Origin: Epiperipatus broadwayi
Taxonomy: Eukaryota; Onychophora; Udeonychophora; Euonychophora; Peripatidae
Direction: 5' to 3'
Assembly: GCA_028023455.1 (NCBI GenBank)
Contig: JAQFVV010000042.1
Location: 6,157,922-6,221,921, forward strand
DNA length: 64,000 nt
This document shows, in pieces, positions 47,950 through 60,271 of the stretch. A model generated the notes under the pieces. It ran no database searches. It had not been told where the DNA came from and saw only the letters and a list, made by a program, of their open reading frames with translations. The position numbers were made by a program, and so were the translations under genes. Positions within the stretch are counted from its first letter, which is position 1. Each line of letters starts with the position of its first letter.

Positions 47950-48275
47950 ATTAAGGTATGTGAGGGGTTAGAATGAATTAAAGTTAACATAGGTACGACA
48001 ATAGTATTGGCATCAACTAGGGCTTTGCATGTTCAATCATCGTATTTTCTATGATATGGTTGGCTGAAGAAATGGAGGGTGGAGAAGATTGAAGCTTGTC
48101 CTTTAAAGTTTGAAGATTTGCTATCTTAACTTAAACTCAGCACTGAGTGCTGGTTCAGCATGAATTATCTATTTGTCTTTTTCACATGTATATGGTCATG
48201 TGTATTGGTTGTATAAGATGGAGTGCATAGCTGTAGGGAGCTTGAAAGTTTGAGTTCAAGACCCTTCTAATTAAA
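47950..48275 (+). repeat. tRNA-related SINE family B, copy 7
   Basis: The + strand body (ggttagaatgaattaaagtt, actagggctttgcatgttca, cactgagtgctggttcagca) is followed by gtgtattggttgtataagat and the B-box-like gagttcaagaccc near 48253-48265. Confidence 0.6.
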
Positions 48276-48783
48276 TTTTTATATATATATATATAAAGAG
48301 CCTTATGCAGTAGCAGTGCTTTAATCTGTTTATGCCTATAATGTGAGGTTTGAAACTGGGCTGAATTAAATTATTTTCATGAAGCTTAGAATTTTTCTTT
48401 TCAGGTAGCTGGCTCATATCAACCCAGCTGATCATCCAACATTAGCTAACAAACAGAAATTTTACATTCAAATCTTATTACTCTTCAACTGTATTTTACT
48501 GAGTACTACCTTCTTGATTGTTTTTTTATGAAAGCGTGTTCACAGATCTTATCCTGCAGCAGTTTATGAATAAAAAAAGTTTCTTTATTCTCCCCTCCCT
48601 CTTTTTTAATACTTTTATTTATTTATATATATAAATAACATTATTTTAGAAATAAAATATTTTTAAGAAATGTTTAAAAAAATTTTTTTTAATAAAAGTA
48701 TATTTTAATTTTGCTACAATATGAATGTGCTGCATATGAATTTTCATTATAATATAATAAATATATTTTTTATTTGTCAAAAG

Positions 48784-48891
48784 ATTCCTATTCACACTTG
48801 GTTTTCATCTATCTTATCTGAAGCTCTTAGATGTCTTTATCAGAAAACAGTTTTGGAACATGTTAGAGAAATTCAACAGCTTGTTCACAAA
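48784..48891 (+). CDS. BTAF1: BTAF1/MOT1 exon G (HEAT-repeat region)
   Basis: A 108-bp, 36-codon exon in phase 0 lies between tttgtcaaaag and gtaaga. It encodes IPIHTWFSSILSEALRCLYQ then KTVLEHVREIQQLVHK, matching BTAF1 SWLIPILPDMLRHIFQFCVLESSQEILDLIHK in spacing. It is less conserved than the other exons. The acceptor is A-rich just before AG, which is weak, but phase and position in the protein fit. The preceding upstream frame is intron. Confidence 0.88.
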
Positions 48892-50158
48892 GTAAGATGC
48901 ATTTTGTTCTATTCTGTATATATATGCTTTTATGAACACTTAGCTATTCATTTCTTTATTTATTTACTTACTTGAGTTAAATATATAATGCATTCATATA
49001 TAGAGCTTTAAAAGTAAAATGTATTTATTTAAATTAAAGACTTAGAAATAGACACTGCCCACTTACTTATAACATGAAAACAAAACTTGTACAATTATTT
49101 CTCTTTTATAGATAATTAAACCACACAATTAATGTCACAAATTTGATTAATGCATAGTAAAAAACAATTACTTTTAAGTCGTTTTTGTATCAAATATAAG
49201 CAACACCATTAATATTAAATTTACAATTATTTAAATGCATAATTTCGTGTGTACACACATGCACACATACATGCATACACATGAAGTTTGACAGAAAAAT
49301 CTGCGAAACATTTATTTCTGTGATATAGGCTCATGATTTTTATTAAAAACTCCTTGTGGTTTATGCAGCATATGGACACTTCTAGAGAAATATTAAGCCA
49401 TTTATCTGGAAGAAATGTCTCAATTGTTGTTCAGAAATGATCTATATAGCCTCAATAATAAATAAATCAGATGATGGTGAAGACCCATGAAAGGTGTACA
49501 ATATCATCCTACATATTTTTTCAGGCTAATATTTTATTGTCTGGCTTATATAAAAAGAATATTGTCTTGAAAGATTACTTTGTCCAGAAATTAGCAATTG
49601 TACTTTGGGATGAACTTGATTTTTGCAGAATTCTCAAATATTCTACAGGTTTTGGTTGGATATCATCAAACATATAGTCTTCTTGATTGTTAGAAAATGT
49701 GTAAATGATGATTGATTGGATCATTTCTTATTCTGGTCATTCAGCTTTTCTTCTTTATATCAGTAACTTTTGATTTTGAAATGACATGTTCCCCGTAAAT
49801 ATTCTTGTATTTGTTATGATAGAATTGATATGTTCAAATATCTGTGGATCTTTATAGTGATTTATTTTGCTGTGATATTTCTGATTATATATCAGAATTA
49901 TTTTGAACTACAATTCATTCTATCAGGTTTTATTCTTTCATCTTTAAGGAATACAGTCATTATTGTCATTCATTAAAAGATCGGCTGTTTTGGATTTCAG
50001 TGCTCCAGCTAAATTGGCACCAATAATTTGATTCTTTTTAAACTGAAAGATTCTACACATTTTTGAGAAGCTTGTGAAACTGATATTATTGTGATAGATA
50101 GTTTTTTTTTTTTTTTTGCTATATATATATATCGAGATGCATTTTCATTTTTATGCTA
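48892..50158. other. Intronic DNA, nothing recognised
   Basis: AT-rich intron with short CA-containing microsatellite sequence near 49255-49280. A minus-strand trace of an old retroelement near 49480-50080 is possible but no motif was clear. Confidence 0.45.
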
Positions 50159-50930
50159 CATGATTTGGTATTCGGCGAAAGCCCCCACATCCCACTGGAT
50201 GGCGCCGTTTTCGCGCTAAACACATAAAAATGCCGTTTCCGTGGCCGACACGTTTGAACCCTCATTTTCTATAATACAACTTTTTTGTTGTGCTACAGAT
50301 TGCAGGCCACTATGTCGCGTCGCAGTACAGCATGTATGTTTTACGCAGCAAATACATTTTCCGAATTTACACAGTTTATAAAATGGTTACGGCTTGGGGA
50401 GAGGGTGTGTTTTTTGAATTGGATGGAAATGTTGTTTTCATTGGTTTTTTTATTTATTTTAAACTATTGAAATGTTCAGATTTTGTAAAGTAATAATTAA
50501 CAGACTTTTTACACCGTAGTGAATTGAAGTTTTAAGTAGTAAATGTTGACGAGACATATGTATAAAGTGAGTTGTAATTAGGTAATGAGTCAAGTAACTT
50601 ACTGTTCGTAACATTCCACAAGACAAAGAAGTTCTACGGTGTGTATATTTTTGAAATAAAAAAGAGCGTTAACACAAAAATATCCCGTAAGAAAAGTACA
50701 ATTGTACACGGTTTTTTTTAAATGTCATAAAAAACATATATTATAAACGTTATATATATATATATATTTTTGTCGTTTAAAAAAGTTTTAGTTTCTTTCT
50801 TTTCTCCGACTACTGTTATACTTTGTTGAATATAGTTTACGTTTATTGTTATCGGTACTTTAACCCGACCTGCTATGTGGCCGCTAGAGGCGCTGTTTCT
50901 GTGTTTTCACACAATATACAGGGTAGGGGC

Positions 50931-51154
50931 CTCGAAAGCAGACGATGCTTATTTCTGCCGCTAGGTGACGCTGTTCACCATGCGTACGCACAGGAACCTT
51001 CCACAAGTTAGCTGGCAGCTTACATCGTCTGCTACCAAGAACCTCGAAAGCAGACGACGCTTATTTCTGCCGCTAGGTGGCGCTGTTCACCATGCGTACG
51101 CACAGAAACCTTCCACAAGCTAGCTGGCAGCTTACACCGTCTGCTACCAAGAAC
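50931..51154. repeat. 112-bp subterminal tandem repeat, two units (left arm)
   Basis: Each unit runs from ctcgaaagcagacga through ctgccgctaggtg, cgctgttcaccatgcgtac to catcgtctgctaccaagaa, so a unit starts and ends with complementary agcagacgatg/catcgtctgct. Diverged partial units follow to 51270. Subterminal repeats often bind transposase; this role is inferred. Confidence 0.8.
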
Positions 51155-52269
51155 CTAGGTGGCGCTGATTGCCGTAAACACATCTAGCTTATGTGTCGTC
51201 TGCTATCAGAAACTACCAAGATTCTAGCCCACTACGCGGCGCTGTTTCTCCACGTTACACACGGTAAAAACAGCAACCTCTAAATGCCTCATTGCTAACG
51301 TTTATGAACATAGTACTTAAAACATTCAGGGCCTATAATGTACAGGGGTGAAAAATTTATGAAATCATAACTATTTAAATATACGGTCAAACGTAATAAT
51401 TTTACATTCTATTTCACCATTTCATGAATCGATGTATTTTTAAAGTATGACTTTGTAAAAAGCGATCTGTTTTTTTAATTATTTACTCTAAAAGTGGGGT
51501 TTTTTTTTTTTTGTAAATAAAAGAAAACGTAAGTCTGTGGTTTTTTTTTTTAAAAAAAAAAGCTAATTTTTTTTCCTACGGCAGTATATCGTTCAAAAAT
51601 GTATTATTTTAAAAGATTATTGTTTGTAAAACTTTTTTTTTTACACTTTCAATTAATATTTTCAATAAATTTTAAAGTAATATAAATTATATTTCGGTTT
51701 ATAGATTACTATTTCGAAAAATAAAGTGTTATTTGCGTGCTGGGTATACCGTGTGCTTGTTACTCGCAAGCAAAATAATTCGAAGATCTTTTTATCAAAA
51801 CTTACTCTCACAATAATATTAAAGGCATAAATATTTATTGAAATTGTATTTAAAATTTTAGAATCATTTTAATAACTAAAAATGTCATATACTCACAACA
51901 TAATTTCAAAATAATAGGTTTAATAAGTACCGTATGAGAAAAGTAAGAGTCAGGAAAAAAAAAAAAAAAGATTTAGAGCAAAATATATATACATTTAATA
52001 TCTTTATTGATGGTTGGAATTTAAAAAGTTTCTTTCAAAACTGATGCTCGTGTTAGGCTTGTATACTGTTAAAATTAAAACTATTAGTCCTCATAAATAA
52101 TTTGGAAGACATTGCCTGTCAAAATTGGATGATCATTGGAAATTATATATGATCTTAATAGCCTAAAATTTAGAAGCCTGATAGTACTGTCTTTTCCAGT
52201 GCACTGTTTCTTTCTTTCATTATTGATACATAAGTAAGAACAGGTAAAACACATTTATTAAAAATCTTC

Positions 52270-53560
52270 CTTTACAGACACGTAGATATATTTCCTTTTA
52301 GTATCAAGTTATTTCTACCAAAAGCACTCCAACCAAGTTTAATTCTATGATTAATTTCATCCATTAAGTTTCCATCTGTATTAATAATCTGACCAAGGTG
52401 TTTGTAACTGTTAACTTCTTCTAACTCATCATAATCAATCTTTATTTTCATATTTTGAGCAAACACATAGGTATATTTCCTTTTAGTATCAAGTTATTTC
52501 TATCCAACCAAGTTTAATTCTATGATTAATTTCATCCATTATGTTTCCATCTGTATTAATAATCTGACCAAGGTGTTTGTAACTGTTAACTTCTTCTAAC
52601 TCATCATAATCAATCTTTATTTTCATATTTTGAGCAAACACATAGGTATATTTCCTTTTAGTATCAAGTTATTTCTACCAAAAGCACTCCAACCAAGTTT
52701 AATTCTATGATTAATTTCATTCATTATGTTTCCATCTGTATTAATAATCTGACCAAGGTGTTTGTAACTGTTAACTTCTTCTAACTCATCATAATCAATC
52801 TTTATTTTCATATTTTGAGCAAACACATAGGTATATTTCCTTTTAGTATCAAGTTATTTCTACCAAAAGCACTCCAACCAAGTTTAATTCTATGATTAAT
52901 TTCATCCATTATGTTTCCATCTGTATTAATAATCTGACCAAGGTGTTTGTAACTGTTAACTTCTTCTAACTCATCATAATCAATCTTTATTTTCATATTT
53001 TGAGCAAACACATAGGTATATTTCCTTTTAGTATCAAGTTATTTCTACCAAAAGCACTCCAACCAAGTTTAATTCTATGATTAATTTCATCCATTATGTT
53101 TCCATCTGTATTAATAATCTGACCAAGGTGTTTGTAACTGTTAACTTCTTCTAACTCATCATAATCAATCTTTATTTTCATATTTTGAGCAAACACATAG
53201 GTATATTTCCTTTTAGTATCAAGTTATTTCTACCAAAAGCACTCCAACCAAGTTTAATTCTACGATTAATTTTATCCATTATGTTTCCATCTGTATTAAT
53301 AATCTGACCAAGGTGTTTGTAACTGTTAACTTCTTCTAACTCATCATAATCAATCTTTATTTTCATATTTTGAGCAAACACATAGGTATATTTCCTTTTA
53401 GTATCAAGTTATTTCTACCAAAAGCACTCCAACCAAGTTTAATTCTATGATTAATTTCATCCATTATGTTTCCATCTGTATTAATAATCTGACCAAGGTG
53501 TTTGTAACTGTTAACTTCTTCTAACTCATCATAATCAATCTTTATTTTCTTGTTTTGAGA
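52270..53560 (-). repeat. 185-bp tandem array inside the LINE, seven units
   Basis: Unit boundaries recur at about 52464, 52643, 52828, 53013, 53198 and 53383. Each unit encodes DELEEVNSYKHLGQIINTDG and then INHRIKLGWSAFGRNNLILK, the conserved segment that follows the RT palm in RTE LINEs. The period is not a multiple of three, so each junction shifts frame and the array destroys ORF2. One unit carries a small deletion. The right arm has the same array with four units. Confidence 0.9.
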
Positions 53561-53575
53561 AAATCCATTAAACAT

Positions 53576-55690
53576 TATTTTAGTCTTTTAACTTTTATCA
53601 TTAGTCCTACTTTCATCTGATAACTCCTGCAACATTTCCTGCAGCTCTGAAGCATAAGTTGCAAAAACAACTACATCATCTGAAAAATCTAAATGACTTA
53701 AATAATCTCCATTTACTTTCACTCCTTTAGCTTCCCATTTTAATCCACAAAATATTTCTTGCAGCACTGCTGTAAAAAGTTTTGGAGATATGGAGTCACC
53801 CTGTCTTACACTCTTCTCAATGTTGACTTTCCCAGTATCATTATCTAATCTAATTGTTGCTGTTGCATTTTAGAAATATTCTTTAAAATTTGACAATATC
53901 TTGGGTCTATACCTTAATGATTCAATGCTTTAATCACTGAAGAAACGTTTATAGATTCAAATGCCTTTTCATAGTCTACAAATCCAAAACATAATGGCAA
54001 CTTATATTCATTTGTCCTTTCTATAACTTCTCTCAATACCTGGATATGATGTCCTGTACTAAAACCACTTTTAAATCCAGCTTGTTCTCTTGGTTGGGGG
54101 AAATCCAATGTTCTCTGTAGACGAGTTGTAACTATCTTGGTAAAAAATTTGTATGTAACTGATAAAAGGCTGATAGGTCTGTAATTTCTAATATCGTCTT
54201 TATCACCTTTTTTAAATATTAATATTAATACTGCATTCTTCCAATCATCTGGTACATCTTTATCATTTAGACATAACATTGCTAAAAAAAATCTATTTTT
54301 TCCCCTGCTTCTTTAAATATATCAATTATAATTCTACTATTACCTGGAATCTGGAATCTTTTCTTTCTTCATATATTTAATTGCATGTCTCACTTCTTCA
54401 TTTAAAATTCTGGGTAATTCAGAAGATGTCATAGATATAGGAGGTATTTGTTCTTTATTACAAATATAATTCTTTATAAAAGTCTTCTATCCATTTCATG
54501 ATGTCATCTCTCTTTTTAGTAATAATTCCAGCTTTTATTTTATTGCAGATATGAATTTCCTACCAATACCAAAATGTTGTTTTACACTTTTGAGACTTTC
54601 ATTCCCTACTGCTGCTTTCCTTGCTAGTTCGCAGTTATACTTTCTTATATCATTTTCAAATCTTTTCTGCATCATTTTACAAAATTTGAGATATTCAATT
54701 CTTTTTAACGCATCATTTTTGTATATCTTCATATTCCTTCTTTTCTTCATAAATTCTCTAGTCTCAGTAGAAATTTTATTGATCAAGTGCTGTTGCAGGT
54801 TTAAAAGTATATCAGTTGTTTTCATATTAATTTCATTCAAATCTGAATCATGTTCAAAATCAACTAATACTTGAAACCTATTTGTAAGTTCTATTTTAAA
54901 TTCATTAGAATGTTTCTGAAAATTAGGAATATCAACTGTAAATATTGTTTTTCTTAATAATTTTTGTCTCTCTAGTTTTGCATTAACATGTATTTCACAT
55001 CTTACTAACCGATGATCACTTCCTCTGTTAAATTTATTAAGAACATTACAATCTTGAAATATGTATTTTCTGTTAGTCAAAATATAATCCAATTCTGCTG
55101 TACCTTCATTTGAATGCTTCCATGTCCATTCCTTTTAACATTTTTCTCAAAATAATAATTCATAATATAAACTTTTCCTTTTCCTGCAAACTCCACAAGT
55201 CTCTGTCCTCTCTCATTTCTATTACCATGACCAAAATTACCGCCAGCACTTTCATCTTTCATTTGTTTACCAATTCTAGCATTAAAGCCTCCCATAACAA
55301 TTTTAAAATATTGTTAACTCTGATCAAAAGCCTTTTGTGCATCCATATAAAAATCTTCTACTACTTCATCACTTTGAGAACTTGTTGGGGCATAAACCTG
55401 AATTATCTGCATTTGGTATCTGCTATTAAGTTGTATAACTAATCTTGCCACTCTGTCCGATACACCATCAATCTCCACAATGTTGTTCTTTAACTTTTTA
55501 TTTATAATGAATACTACTCCACTTGTATTTCTAATATTTGTGCCTTTATAATAGAGTACATGTTCACTTTTTAAAACAAATGTCTCTTCGCCTTTTCTTC
55601 TAACTTCACAAAGCCATTTAATATAAGACAGTTTTTCTTCTAACTCTTGCAATCTTTCTTCACTTGAAAGTGATCTGTTGTTGTAAGTAC
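53576..55690 (-). pseudogene. RTE-type LINE ORF: endonuclease and reverse transcriptase, broken
   Basis: From 55690 down: LGTYNNRSLSSEERLQELEE, the endonuclease start; NTSGVVFIINKKLK and IIQVYAPTSSQSDE (55550-55380); GGFNARIG (55290); then YILTNRKYIF and SDHRLVR (55080-55000) ending the endonuclease. The RT begins with VPDDWKNAVLILIFKKGD and NYRPISLLSVTYKF (54250-54130), then AGFKSGFSTGHHIQVLRE and VDYEKAFESI (54080-53950), RLDNDTGKVNIEKS and SPKLFTAVLQEIF near 53850-53760, and the catalytic box DFSDDVVVFA near 53690 with Ser where Ala is usual. Frameshifts occur at about 55300, 55085, 54400 and 53910. It is one of the RTE/BovB-like elements often annotated as craniofacial development protein 2-like. 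Confidence 0.82.
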
Positions 55691-56521
55691 CTAAATAAAA
55701 AAAGGCATCATCAAATGGCAGCCTGTGTCCACAATCAGGAGTTCTGAGCAGCCTCTACATTCGGCCACCAACTGCTGCCTTGGTTGGTGACTTTACAGTC
55801 TCCTGGGAATAAGGGCCATGTTTTATCTTTGTCTGTCATAATTGTATATATATTGGAAAAATATTATCATTTACACAAACATTCATTCTGCCTTATCAGG
55901 CAACTAAGAAGAAGTCCATGGAGTTTTTTGATCTTCAATTCAGAGGTAAAAATCCAATAACCTCGTCGTGCTGGCTAATGCCTGTTGGTGAGCAGCCCAT
56001 CCATGTTTATATACTATATGAATAATCACATAGTAATAACAGCTGCAATGACAAGAACGTATGGAGTGGACATTACGAATTTGCCTTGCTCAGTTTTTTT
56101 AAGGCCTCCAAGAGGAATCAAAGGGTTTTCTTTCAATTAATAGGATGACAAGAAATTTGTAACCTCCTGAGTGAAGACAATTTCTTGCATTAAATCAAAT
56201 CTTAATGATTAATCAAAGTAAATTATAGTTTATTAGTTGATATTGTGAAATTGGTAAATATTTAAGTGTCTCTGTTGGGTGATATATATTAAAATTTGTC
56301 TATTTAGAAATTCATTTATAGATTCATTAAAACACCTAATTACTCACAAACATTATATTAGAAAATCTGTAGAGATTCTAACCAGTAAATAAATTCAAGT
56401 ATATTTATTATCTCCTTTAAGTTTGCCACTGTTTTCTGTTTGATCATAACCCCATAAGTTAATAATTGTTGAAATCTACCGGAAAATGCTATAATACATC
56501 ATAATGACAATTCTAGAGATA
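55691..56521 (-). other. LINE 5' leader and single-copy centre of the composite
   Basis: On the minus strand this precedes the LINE ORF. It includes RLPFDDAFFYLG, in frame with the endonuclease start, and a moderately GC-rich leader (55720-56010). The remaining part to 56521, where the right arm begins, is AT-rich with nothing recognised. Confidence 0.5.
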
Positions 56522-56623
56522 TCATTCAGGTATAGATCCAAGATATTGTCATATTTTAAAGAATATTTATAAAAATGCAACAGCAACAATTAGATTAGAT
56601 AATGATACTGGGAAAGTCAACAT
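56522..56623 (+). repeat. Right-arm LINE fragment before the PLE-containing insertion
   Basis: The + strand encodes the RT segment with LRLDNDTGKVN equivalents (aacagcaacaattagattag, aatgatactgggaaagtcaa). It would continue directly with 60272. The last 11 bases, aaagtcaacat (56613-56623), are repeated at 60261-60271, the target duplication of the insertion. Confidence 0.85.
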
Positions 56624-59600
56624 ATTAAAGTAATTTCCTTGAAGTATTAAATTGAAAACATTTTTATAAAGCATGTTTATATATATTATTTGAAGTATAT
56701 TTCTAATATTTAATGTAATGGGTGCTTTATAATTAACAATTTTATAATTAATGAATATAAATAAATATAAGAAGTAATTTTCTTTTGAGTGGTATGTTAA
56801 AGAATTATAATTTCTTTGTTCCTAATATGAAAGATACTTTCTATATCTTTTTTCATATCATTAATTTGAATTATTTGAAAGTAAGACAAAAGAGTTACTA
56901 ATGAATAATATTTTTACCTAATTTTTCACATTGTTAGGTTCAACTCTAAATTATCTTAAATATCATAAGAATTAAGAGGTTATTAAATGTTTAGGTATTT
57001 AGCTTTTATTGGTACATAATTAGATATGAATGAAATTAGAGTTTTATTTTGTATATTATTATCTTTAAAATGAATCACAAATTATGCTTCCCCCTTCCCT
57101 AATGCAATTTGAGAATGTTTGTAATTTTTATTTTTACGAGATTAGTCATATAATTTAAATATTTAGGTTCAAGAATACAAAAATTGGATAATTACAATAA
57201 TTGTAGGCTACATAATTGCCCAGTCACAAAATTAAGGTGTAGCTGCAGTACAAGTTATAAATGAAATTCTATGGAGAAGTCCAAAGATACTAAACCATTT
57301 TAATAGCACTTTATAGTAAAAACAATTACTGTGTGCATTGGATTTCTGACTTTCAATGCTCACATCTTAATTAAAAACAATTAGGGAACAAATAATTTTA
57401 AAAAATTTTCAGGAGAAAAAAAGAAAACAGACAAAGAAAATCTTTGACCATTGATCATTTTTTATTAATCTGAGCTAGGATGAAATAGTGAAAGCCCATG
57501 CCTTATTCACTCCAATTTTATTTAAGTATAAATTTGGTCACTTAACTGCTGGAGGCATTCAATCAAGAGCACGATGTGCAGTGCTAAATATTCTAGAAAT
57601 CAATGTTTGTGTGTGTGTTGGGGGAGGGAGAATCAATGGTCTGGCATTCAGTCAACTCAAATACAATTACTAGCTTTTTAATAACAGTGATTTTAATATA
57701 CATCATTAGACCTGAAATTATCTTGACTGCTATAAAACAGACTTATCTTCTGATAGATTTTCATCTCACCCAAAGCAATGTCATTCTGATTGTAATGCTT
57801 TGCATAAGTTCATTTACTAAATCAACGACTTATGATTTGGAGATGAATAACACAGGTGATGAATGAACATATAAAAATTTTGCAATTTTAATTTTAATAA
57901 AGAACAACTATTGATAAGCAAATATTCTATAAAAACAAAAATAAATGAATTTAGGAAAAGTTACTGATTTTAGCTTTTTCAGAATTTCAAAATATGATAT
58001 ACGTGTATAAACAACATCCCATTAATAGTTAAATCCCCCAGCCAGATAGTTAATTAATAAAACCTCAAAATATCTAGTCAACATACCATTGCAGTCAAAT
58101 TCCTTACTACAATAGGTGTTTCAATTCAAATAAGTCTTTAGACTATTCTGGAGAAACAAAAACAGTCCCAAGCATTACACATATTGACTTGAAAACAGGA
58201 AATGTTTATCTGAAAATTTGTGATGATAGGGATTTTACCTGTAATTATATATTGAACTATTTCCATCATCTGTTATTAATTATGAAATATTTTTAAAAGA
58301 TATCAAACTTTATTTAAACTTTTAAATACATTCAACTGCTAGCAAAGTATACAGATTAATTTATTACAACATTTTGAGTGCTGTTTTTCTCTCACCTCTT
58401 CTTCAAATGTTGCTGGCCTTACCAGTGACAGTACTAGCATGGAAATTGAACCTTCGATTTTTAGTTTTGTGAATTTAAGATAATGCTTGCTCTTACTAAT
58501 TAGGCTATTCTGAAAAATCAAGTCACTAGAAATTTTATATATTTATCTATGAAGATTATCTTGGTTTCTCCAGTTTTTTTAAGGGCAAGGTTAATGAGTA
58601 GTTTTGAAATATTATGAATTATTTACATTAGACTGATTTATAAAGTTATCTACTATAAATGTGAATGGTTTATACAAATTTTACTTTTTACTTTCTGCCC
58701 GTTATTTTTCTTGTCCAATGTATTTTAGGTGCATTTGGTTTTTCTTTTTAATCATTACTTTTTGCTCTTTTAATTACGTATTTTGAAATGAGTCAGATGA
58801 TTTCAGCCATATATGTTCTTCCATATTCACATGGTATTTCATAGATGCAGTTTTTGTGTTTCAATATTTGCAGTTTGTGTTTTATAGAAGTTAGACTTTT
58901 TCATAGGGCACTTATGACTTTGGAAAGGAATCTTAATATACTGATCACAGATTTTCTTTAGTTTAGCTGCAATTACTAATATCTATGGATACGCTTTAAT
59001 ACCTATAATTGTTTTTCTTATGGTGTTTCTTTTAATTGGCTATTTCATAATGATAGCTGATGGATAAGTATTTTTCATGAGAGTTTATGCTATATGATTT
59101 TTCTTTTTCCAAATTATTGGTTTCTGAATAAGAATTTTTATTCTGATTAGAGTGTGTGAGTTTTCTGTTGATTGTAATTTTGATTTTGCTATGAGGGAAT
59201 CTTGTCAAAAGAAAATTAAGAACTGTAGTGTCTGTTCTTGTTTTAATTCTATTGTGAATTTAATTAAAAGAACATAATTATTGATAGTATCCAGAATGTT
59301 TGTAGTAATGCTTTACCATATGACCGTAGAAAAGCCAGACTTTAATTGTAGATAGAATTTTATTTATGGTTGTAGTTTCAAGTTCTTCCATGTAAATATT
59401 GCTGATCAGAGATAGCAATAAGGAATCAAAAAGCATCTTTTGATTTTGTTGGAAGAATTCTATAGTATATAATAATAGTATGCTGTGCAGAATGTTAAGT
59501 GTAATAAACTATCAATTGGAAGAATTATTCTGGTTTGTACACTACTATTGTTATTTAATCTTTTTTTTACATTAGATAATGCTTCATCGCAGAGTACTTT

Positions 59601-60260
59601 TTAAGTTTTTCACATCAAAATTTACCAATATGTTAGTTCTTTCACTTTTCATGTTGAGCAATTCTACAATTTTCTTAGAATCTCTAACACAGAACTGTCT
59701 CTTGTATGCCAAAGGACTAAGAACATTAGAATTTTTGATATAGTGAGTTTTCAGAATTAACAATAGATCTTAATGGAACCTGGCCTTTATTGATTTTAGA
59801 TGACCACAAAGATGTGGAATTTTTGCCAAAATAAGTCAATCTAATTTTTTCTGAATCATTGAAATAGCTGTGATCAGGGATGCTTTCTGAATAATATTTA
59901 CAGTTGTGATTCATAGCTAGTATGGGATTTTTAGTCTGTTGGGAGAAGCTCTTATTGTATCATAATTACTATTATCCATTTACAAATGTTACATTGCTCT
60001 AGCTAGCAGGAAGAATGCTTATAGATTTGTCTAGTTTAAGATTTAATAGATTTTTCTCTCAACAAAAGTGATAATAGATTTGTATTAATGGTGTCTCATT
60101 TTCCAGCGTAATTTTGCTTTCTCTTAACAAAGTCTCACTTGCAGTCTAAATAATTCTGTCTGGGAATGAATTAGAGGATTTAGTTATAAGCTTTTAGAAG
60201 CTGATTGGAAAACTCTTATGAAGTCTTTATCAGTAAATTTATTTTTTAACAAAGATTATT
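56624..60260 (-). mobile_element. 3.6-kb insertion with 11-bp TSD, containing a second PLE copy
   Basis: It lies between the two copies of aaagtcaacat and interrupts the LINE RT of the right arm. On the minus strand it holds PLE sequence: KINKGQVPLRSIVNS near 59830-59740 (the PLE PKIHKPxxPLRPIV motif), a decayed palm near 59470-59300, YPY/IPG-like sequence near 59000, and the tail with tRNA-like segment at 58580-58270. The PLE-like part is about 2 kb. The remaining 56624-58260 is AT-rich and unidentified; it includes a G-rich run near 57620. All frames are broken. Confidence 0.7.
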
Positions 60261-60271
60261 AAAGTCAACAT

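Noticed and set aside
51000-51270. CRISPR-like array (regular GC-rich repeats)
   Set aside because: Only two full 112-bp units without unique spacers, in a eukaryotic transposon end; these are subterminal repeats.
52272-53575. Seven small near-identical genes of about 67 codons
   Set aside because: They are units of a tandem array within a LINE coding region, not separate genes; there is no promoter or start context, and each is cut by the next unit boundary.
54551-54874. 107-codon + strand frame
   Set aside because: It is the antisense shadow of the LINE linker region read on the minus strand.
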